From Stromatinia cepivora (lineage: Eukaryota > Ascomycota > Leotiomycetes > Helotiales > Sclerotiniaceae): a stretch of DNA of 64,000 bases. The first letter of the stretch is position 1, and the number at the start of each line of letters is the position of its first letter. Position numbers and translations under genes: made by a program. The stretch spans positions 62,001 through 126,000 of the forward strand of contig RCTD01000016.1 of the NCBI GenBank assembly GCA_014898415.1, read 5' to 3'. Of this stretch, positions 58,401 through 64,000 are shown piece by piece. The notes beneath the pieces were generated by a model that saw only the letters and a program-made list of their open reading frames with translations, was not told the DNA's origin and made no database searches.

Positions 58401-60535
58401 ACCTTTATTAATTTGATTATATTGAATACCTTATATAAATTCTTGATCTTATCTAAATCTAAATGATTAAATCTTTGATATTATAATAGATATCTCTTTT
58501 TCTTTTTGAATATTAATTCGTTATTGATATCTTTGATATTATCGATTATCTCTGAAAAAAAGCCTTTTTCTTGATTATTTTAATATATATTTAAATAGAA
58601 AGTTATATCCTTGTATTCTTTAATTATATATAAAACTATATATATTCTATTTTATATTTTAATATGAATGATTTTCTTATTATCCTTTTTGAAATATATA
58701 TAATAAAAATTGAATTCCTTTTATAACTTTATTTCGTAGATCCTTTTTTCTAATAGTAAATTTATTTCTAATCCTAATATATATAATATATTTGAAAGTA
58801 ATATCTTAGAATCATTTTCGTATATTATATTTATTAAACCTCAATAACGATAATATATCATTCCCTCATTAACCTTTATTCTTTATTTAACAATAAAATC
58901 TATTGATTTGAATAATGAAAATTGATCAAATATATATAAAGAAACGTTTATATTGGTATACTATTTGTTAAGAGAAGCTTTATTAATGATTTCTTTTATT
59001 AAATTACAATCTTTCTTTATTATATCCTTAATATCGGAATTTGATCCAGAGATATTATTAGTAGGGTATATTTAATCTTTTTTATTAAAATAAATCTTTT
59101 TTGGATTTGATGATTTTTTTTTTTTTTAATAATGAAAATAATTATAAAGAAATTTGTTAATTTATATTAAATATGGATAATCTTGTATATAATGATTTTT
59201 CTTTTGATATAAATCGTAAGTATTATTTAGGGTTTCGAAATCTGATTTTTAATATTGAAAAGTATATCTAGATTTTTTCGTAATTTGTATTCGTTTTGAT
59301 TTATCCTTAAAACAAAATTCCTTAATTTACAAATGCTTGATTTTATTATCGATACTAAAATTGATTTGGATATTCAATATATCTATTACTTTTTGATAAT
59401 CGATTGAAAGATTATATATTAAAACCAAAAACAAAACAATATTTTGATATACTAATTAATAACTTTCATTTATAGTTTTTAATTTCCTTTTATATTTTTT
59501 CAATTTGTTTTAGATTTCGATAATGATTATATTGGGATAGATATTGGATTGAAATTTGAAGTTCTGAATTATCATTATATATATATTGATTATAATTATA
59601 TTGACTCTGGTATATTTCGATTTAAAGTATCTCTAGAATATATATACTATTGAATATTCGTTGATGAAGGCTTCATTATTATTATTAAATGTTGTACAAA
59701 TATATGATAATGTATTCGCTTTGTTCTTTAAATATTCCGATTTCAATTCGATATTGTAATATATACGACTATTGATTTCGTAAACAGATATTTGTGAGAA
59801 TCACAGCAAAGAATCGGTTAATATTCGAATAACAATAGGTTCGGGTTTAGAATCAAAAACTTTTCATTACTTTCTCTAATGGTATTGAAGAATTCCCCTC
59901 TATATAGGTGAAAACTCTTCAAACTAGCGTACAATTCGGCCCGCTTTCGGCTAGCCCTAGTTTCGTAGTTGAGGTTCGTAACAATATTATATTGAATCCT
60001 GTAATCTGCATATATTCGTTTAATATTTGATCAATTATATAAAACCATTCTTTCCTTTTCAATTATATCTTCATTTGTTTCAATTATCATTTATAATTGT
60101 TTTGATCAAACTTCGAAAAGTTGTTTGATTTCGATATTATAAAGATTTTTTGTTGTTTGATGAGTATCGAAAATAATCTTCAAGTTTTTAAAACGGTTTT
60201 AAAAAATATACAACAAATAGATTCAGGATAATAAAGAAATGTAAAAATAAAATAATAAGAAAATTCGTAAAATTATATTATAATATGTTTTCTTATAATT
60301 ATACGAATTTGCTTTTTGCTTCTGTTATGATTTTGTATCAGTATTATACAAATTGCTTTCCGTTTTGGTCTATAATATTATGAATTATAAACTATATTAT
60401 CATATTTCAATTCTGCTTCAATAATACTATATGAAAATTCTGATTTCTATTTTATTTTACCCCTATTAACTATATTAATCCTTTCTCGATTTGCTTTGCT
60501 TTCTAATCACTATTATATAATCGGATTTTATAATC
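55481..60535 (-). pseudogene. Copia copy B gag-pol, main part
   Basis: Continues copy A from about 6973 onward to 11821, with the same landmarks on the minus strand: RT region at about 56200, pre-integrase at about 58400, gag at about 59750-59460. Interrupted by the solo LTR at 59793-59983. The minus-strand frame at 57134-57595 (153 codons) lies in the integrase-RT connector and is the longest survivor. All domains carry stops. Confidence 0.85.
59793..59983. mobile_element. Solo LTR, 191 bp, not RIP-mutated
   Basis: Starts TGTGAGAATCAC and ends GTTCGTAACA, flanked by a perfect 5-bp duplication ATATT (59788-59792 and 59984-59988). Absent at the matching place in Copia copy A (about 11,275), which confirms insertion. 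GC-normal inside an AT-only host ('CGGCCCGCTTTCGGCTAGCC'), so it arrived after the host had been mutated, or escaped. It contains a TATATA-like box near 59900. A member of a third LTR family not otherwise seen here. Confidence 0.88.
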
Positions 60536-60701
60536 TATTAATTTTTAATACAGGAAATAGTAGTATTATTGATTATATAGATTGAACTAAGGATCTATTA
60601 TTCTAATAGGAGTAGAATTGAGGTTATCCCTAAATATGGTCTATACACCATTGTGATCACATGACCTCAATTCTAATCCTATGATGACCTCATTTCCAAC
60701 A
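60536..60701 (-). repeat. Copia copy B LTR, right
   Basis: 166 bp, ending CATTTCCAACA at 60701. Outer half intact, inner half AT-shifted. Confidence 0.92.
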
Positions 60702-62736
60702 TTTTATAAAATTAAAATACTTTTAAATTAGTATAACTTTTGAATAAAAATTATAAAATATAAAATATATTATATTTTATAATTCGATTATAATTAATTA
60801 TTATATTTCAAATTTCAATTATTTTTAATTAATATTGAGAGTTATTCGATATTTAATTTTGTATAAGAAAATATGGTTTTTGCTCGAATTCCAGAACTTT
60901 TACTTTTGCCTGAAGCATAGTTAAAGATCACGTGAAAATCGATAAATTGATAATGTATCATTAAAACGACTTCATACAGACCCTAAATCATAAACCAACA
61001 AGCCTCAGGATGGCAGCCATATTGGAGGCTAGATTAGTCATATCTTCCCCGACTCAAGATGTGACGCACAAGAGCCGTAGTAGAGCTGAATAAACAGGGT
61101 CAATTATATTCCTTAGAATCTACAACTAAAGAACTATAGTTCGTAAAGAGCGATTAAATATATATATACAAATACCTATTTATAAATTGCAAAGTTATGT
61201 ATATATATTATTAGAGTTATCATTTTACTATATTAAATTGTATGATTCGTAATACATATATACGGATAATTAGTTTATAAATTGATATAAAAAATAAAAA
61301 GTATTATATAGTTAGCCTCCTATGATTTACGATTTGTGATATTACCCCTCCCTTCGGAAAAGCTCGTCTTTAAGTATTTTATTCCTTTGTTTTATTATTA
61401 TTTCATCGGAAATCAGGTTTTATAAAGGTTTATGAGCTTTAAATCAATTAGATTGATCATTTTGGTTGATTTAATCAATTTACTGGAAATTGATCAAATT
61501 GATCAAAATAATCGATCAAATTGATTAAAATGACGAATGAATTGATCAAATCGATCAAATCGTTTATCAATTGGTTAAATTAATATTGATTTGTATTCTC
61601 CTTAATTTGAAAAATCTTTGAAAAGAAAAAGTTTCAATAAAAAAAGGAAGGAGATTGAATTATAATATAATAATAATAGGTGATTAATATAATCAATTTC
61701 GAAATCGATTAAGTTAATCGATCAAATTGATTAAATCAATTAAATTGAACGAAATCGATAAGGGTGATATTATATTCTATTTTTATTATATTCAAGTTTC
61801 CTTTTGTATGATTTTTGAAATGATTATAGATATGAGTTTTTTGAAATATATTGCTTTTGTATTATCTTGATAATGATAGTTTGTCTATTATATAGAGTTC
61901 GGGCTATATATATATATAATCAAATTCCCTCGAATTTGTATAGATTTTCGATTCTTTTATAATTATATATATATATATTATTATAAAATTATAACATTTA
62001 GTTTATTAAATTAAAGAACACTTTTCTTTTTTTTAGTTTTATAAATGAATTGTTATTTATATGATTATAATTATTCTTTTCGTTTTTATAAAGTTTTATT
62101 TAATTAATTAGTCGATTAAAAGGATTAAACAATATTGAATTGGTCAAATGAAAATCGTATAGGAGGTATAATAATGTTTTAAGATCGGAAGTAGGATATT
62201 AAATAAGATTGATATTGTTATTAAACTATAAGATTCTATATAATAGGGTTTTTTGTGTTTTCTTTATTATTAGAATCTTCTTTATTTTTTATTCCGAATT
62301 ATTAGTTATATTAATAAGTAAAGGTGGTTTGAATATCTGATTAAAAAGAGGATCGTTATATATTTTGTATAATCGATTTGGAGGGAAAACAGAATGAATT
62401 TTTATTATAATTGGGAATTCAAGTTTGAAAGAGTTTCTAGATCGATTAATGATCTTGAATTTTCTTTGAATTGGGAAATCTAGTTTCTTGAATGGTTTTT
62501 GAATAGGGTAACTTTTTATATTGAATTATATATAATCTTTGATATCGAAATCGATTTTATATTGATGAATATTTGTGGATTTCGATATTTTGATTTAGGT
62601 ATATAATAAATCTTCTTTTGTTTATATAAGAATTAATTTATTATATTCTATATATATATAAGTATTATATATATTCATATCGTTTATTGATTTATTAGTA
62701 TTTTCCTTTTATTCTTATATATATTTCGATATATAT
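60702..62736. other. AT-rich spacer with a GC-normal patch, probably an older element
   Basis: 60,880-61,140 and 61,310-61,370 have normal composition, while the rest is AT-rich. No gene. A TGTGACGCAC at 61060 and ACCCCTCCC near 61344 look like possible transposon sequence, but I cannot find paired ends. A block at 61,430-61,765 is crowded with GATCAAATT and ATCGATCAA motifs. Confidence 0.4.
61430..61765. repeat. Degenerate GATCAA-rich repeat block
   Basis: Many copies of TTGATCAAATTG-like words at irregular spacing, self-complementary because TTGATCAA is a palindrome. Could be low-complexity coding remnant or a decayed satellite. Confidence 0.5.
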
Positions 62737-63028
62737 TGTGAAAGAGGTAGGTCGAGATACGTGTATCCCGATAGCACACTGTAAAGGGAAATAAGAATTG
62801 GAATTGATCAAATTATATTATAAAAACTTCAAATAGTAAAACTAATAGATTTAGATAATGGTTTGGATTGTGTATAAATGGGGTACAAAAAGATTAATAG
62901 AAAAACGATTGATTTCTTTTAAGGAAAAAAGAGCAAAACTCTTTTTTATATTTAATTATAAAGAATTATATAATTATATAATTATAAATTAGCTATATAT
63001 TAAACCTTGATATTCCAACTTTCTTATA
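62737..63028 (-). repeat. Gypsy copy 2 3' LTR
   Basis: 292 bp, minus-strand orientation; outer edge GC-normal (TGTGAAAGAGGTAGGTCGAG). Confidence 0.92.
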
Positions 63029-63044
63029 CCCTTCCTTTCCCTGG

Positions 63045-64000
63045 AATATATATTCTATTTAGCTTTAGGATAATTATAAAAAGTAAAAACCAAAAAGATC
63101 AAAAGACAATTAAACTAAAGAAAATCAATTAGAGTATTAGCAAATTAAAGCAATAAGCAATTTTTAAGATTATTTTAAAAAAACAATATATTTCAGATTT
63201 TCATTAATCTAAATCTGCTTTTATTGCCTTTTTATCAAATTCGATAAAAGTTTTAAATTCCTAAAAAGCATTTTTATTGTTTTCTTTATCTTTAATCTTT
63301 CTTAAATGTTTAACTAGATACTTTGTAATAAACTTTGTATTTGTAATCGGACTTTTTGATAATTCCTGAATACAATTTGAATAGCAAATAAGGATTTTTG
63401 GTATTACAAGCTTTTATTCAATATTGAAGGGATGATTCTTTTTCTTATTATTAGATCTTACAGAAGGCTTCCTTATTGGAAAATGATTTATTTATTTTTT
63501 ATTTGATTTATAATCTATATTAGGGATTGAAACGGTATTTTATATTTCAAAAGATCCAATTAAGGATGAACTGAATAATATCACAGATTAATTCTGAATT
63601 GATTTTCGTCCTATAATTTCTTTTCCTTTTTTAATAAACTTCTTTAATATAAATTAAAATTTTCTAATAAGGGATTCTATATTAATTAAATTCACAACCT
63701 TTCAATTACTAATATTTTCTTTATCAAAGAATTCATTATTTTTAAGATCTTTATTGCAAAAAGCTTTTTATTTTTATAAAGATATATTATAATCTACAAA
63801 TAATAATCGATCTCTTTATTACTTTTCCTTATTTTGGAATACTTCAAATTGAATAACCAGATCCATTATTGTAAGATTATATTATCGTTTATACTAAAAT
63901 TCGAATTCATTATTATTAATTTTGAGTAATCTATTTGTTATTCCTTTTATAATATTAGAATCCCAAAATAAATATTCTAAAAAGATTATAGAAAGATAAT
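63045..64000 (-). pseudogene. Gypsy copy 2, 3' end of the post-integrase region (partial)
   Basis: Minus-strand translation near 63,400-63,200 contains 'SNCIQELSKS' and 'ITNTKFI', matching 'SNCIQESSKS' and 'ITNTKFIVKY' of the other copy at about 54,830-54,900. Broken by stops. Confidence 0.82.

Larger units (their letters stand above)
43804..60701 (-). mobile_element. Ty1/Copia retrotransposon copy B, split by two later insertions
   Basis: Same family as copy A. LTRs of 166 bp at 43804-43969 and 60536-60701. Perfect 5-bp duplication TTTTA at 43799-43803 and 60702-60706. The span is 16,898 bp. Subtracting the Gypsy element (44259-55476 with its duplication) and the solo LTR (59793-59983 with its duplication) leaves about 5.48 kb, against 5470 bp for copy A. 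Element sense is the minus strand, gag at the right. Fully broken by RIP-type stops. Confidence 0.93.
62737..64000 (-). mobile_element. Second Gypsy copy, reverse orientation, cut by the window edge
   Basis: 62737-63028 is the reverse complement of the 292-bp LTR of the element at 44259-55476. A polypurine tract follows on the minus strand (63029-63044). The region 63,130-64,000 matches the 3' part of that element's polyprotein region (about 55,080 down to about 54,200), including the terminal segment ending in D-L-D-stop. So its 3' end is here and its 5' end lies beyond the window. Confidence 0.9.

Overview
The window looks like nuclear DNA of a filamentous ascomycete. I would place it in the Leotiomycetes (Botrytis/Sclerotinia-like), but that placement is inference from gene content and no search was run. 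The evidence is short GT-AG introns of about 49-74 nt with CTAAC/CTGAC/CTAAT-type branch sites, fungal gene families (an MSB1-like polarity protein, a cellobiose dehydrogenase with a cytochrome domain, a fungal NRAMP carrying DPDN), and gene islands alternating with extremely AT-rich blocks full of mutated transposons. The C-to-T decay in those blocks is what repeat-induced point mutation (RIP) produces.

Layout. 1-5.9 kb: two tandem paralogous unknown genes and an intron-containing tRNA-Val(CAC). 5950-12206: an AT-rich block that resolves into a foldback DNA element (TA duplication, arms of about 0.33 kb) into which a complete but dead 5470-bp Ty1/Copia element (copy A) has jumped. 12.2-15.9 kb: gene-poor, with a 9-bp minisatellite. 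15.9-40.4 kb: a gene island with ten spliced or single-exon protein genes: MSB1-like; formyltetrahydrofolate deformylase; an F-box protein of the Hrt3/Pof7 type; an Mtm1/SLC25A39-40-like mitochondrial carrier; uracil-DNA glycosylase; a Na+/Ca2+-exchanger family protein; an NRAMP metal transporter; a phytanoyl-CoA-dioxygenase-like protein with a repeat-rich N-terminus; a SnoaL/NTF2-like protein; and a cellobiose dehydrogenase. 41.4-64 kb: a second AT-rich block holding a RIP-decayed Fot1/pogo transposon (1851 bp) and a second Copia copy B (43804-60701). Copy B has been split by an 11.2-kb Ty3/Gypsy element (44259-55476) and by a small, unmutated solo LTR (59793-59983). Another copy of the same Gypsy family, in reverse orientation, runs off the right edge.

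Exon structures were worked out by hand from splice sites and reading-frame continuity. All eight spliced models close in frame. The genes do not form an obvious pathway cluster; they are ordinary housekeeping and secreted-enzyme genes. Two share a 487-bp divergent promoter (F-box gene and carrier), and several are convergent pairs.

The most informative signals are these. (1) The transposon stratigraphy is exact to the base, with four sets of target-site duplications. (2) In five elements of four families the outermost tens of bases keep their GC content while the inside is almost pure AT (edge-spared RIP). (3) About 4 kb of conserved, unexplained sequence follows the integrase in the Gypsy family. 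(4) The NRAMP gene has a probable GC-AG intron. (5) The dioxygenase carries two different tandem peptide-repeat arrays in front of its catalytic domain.
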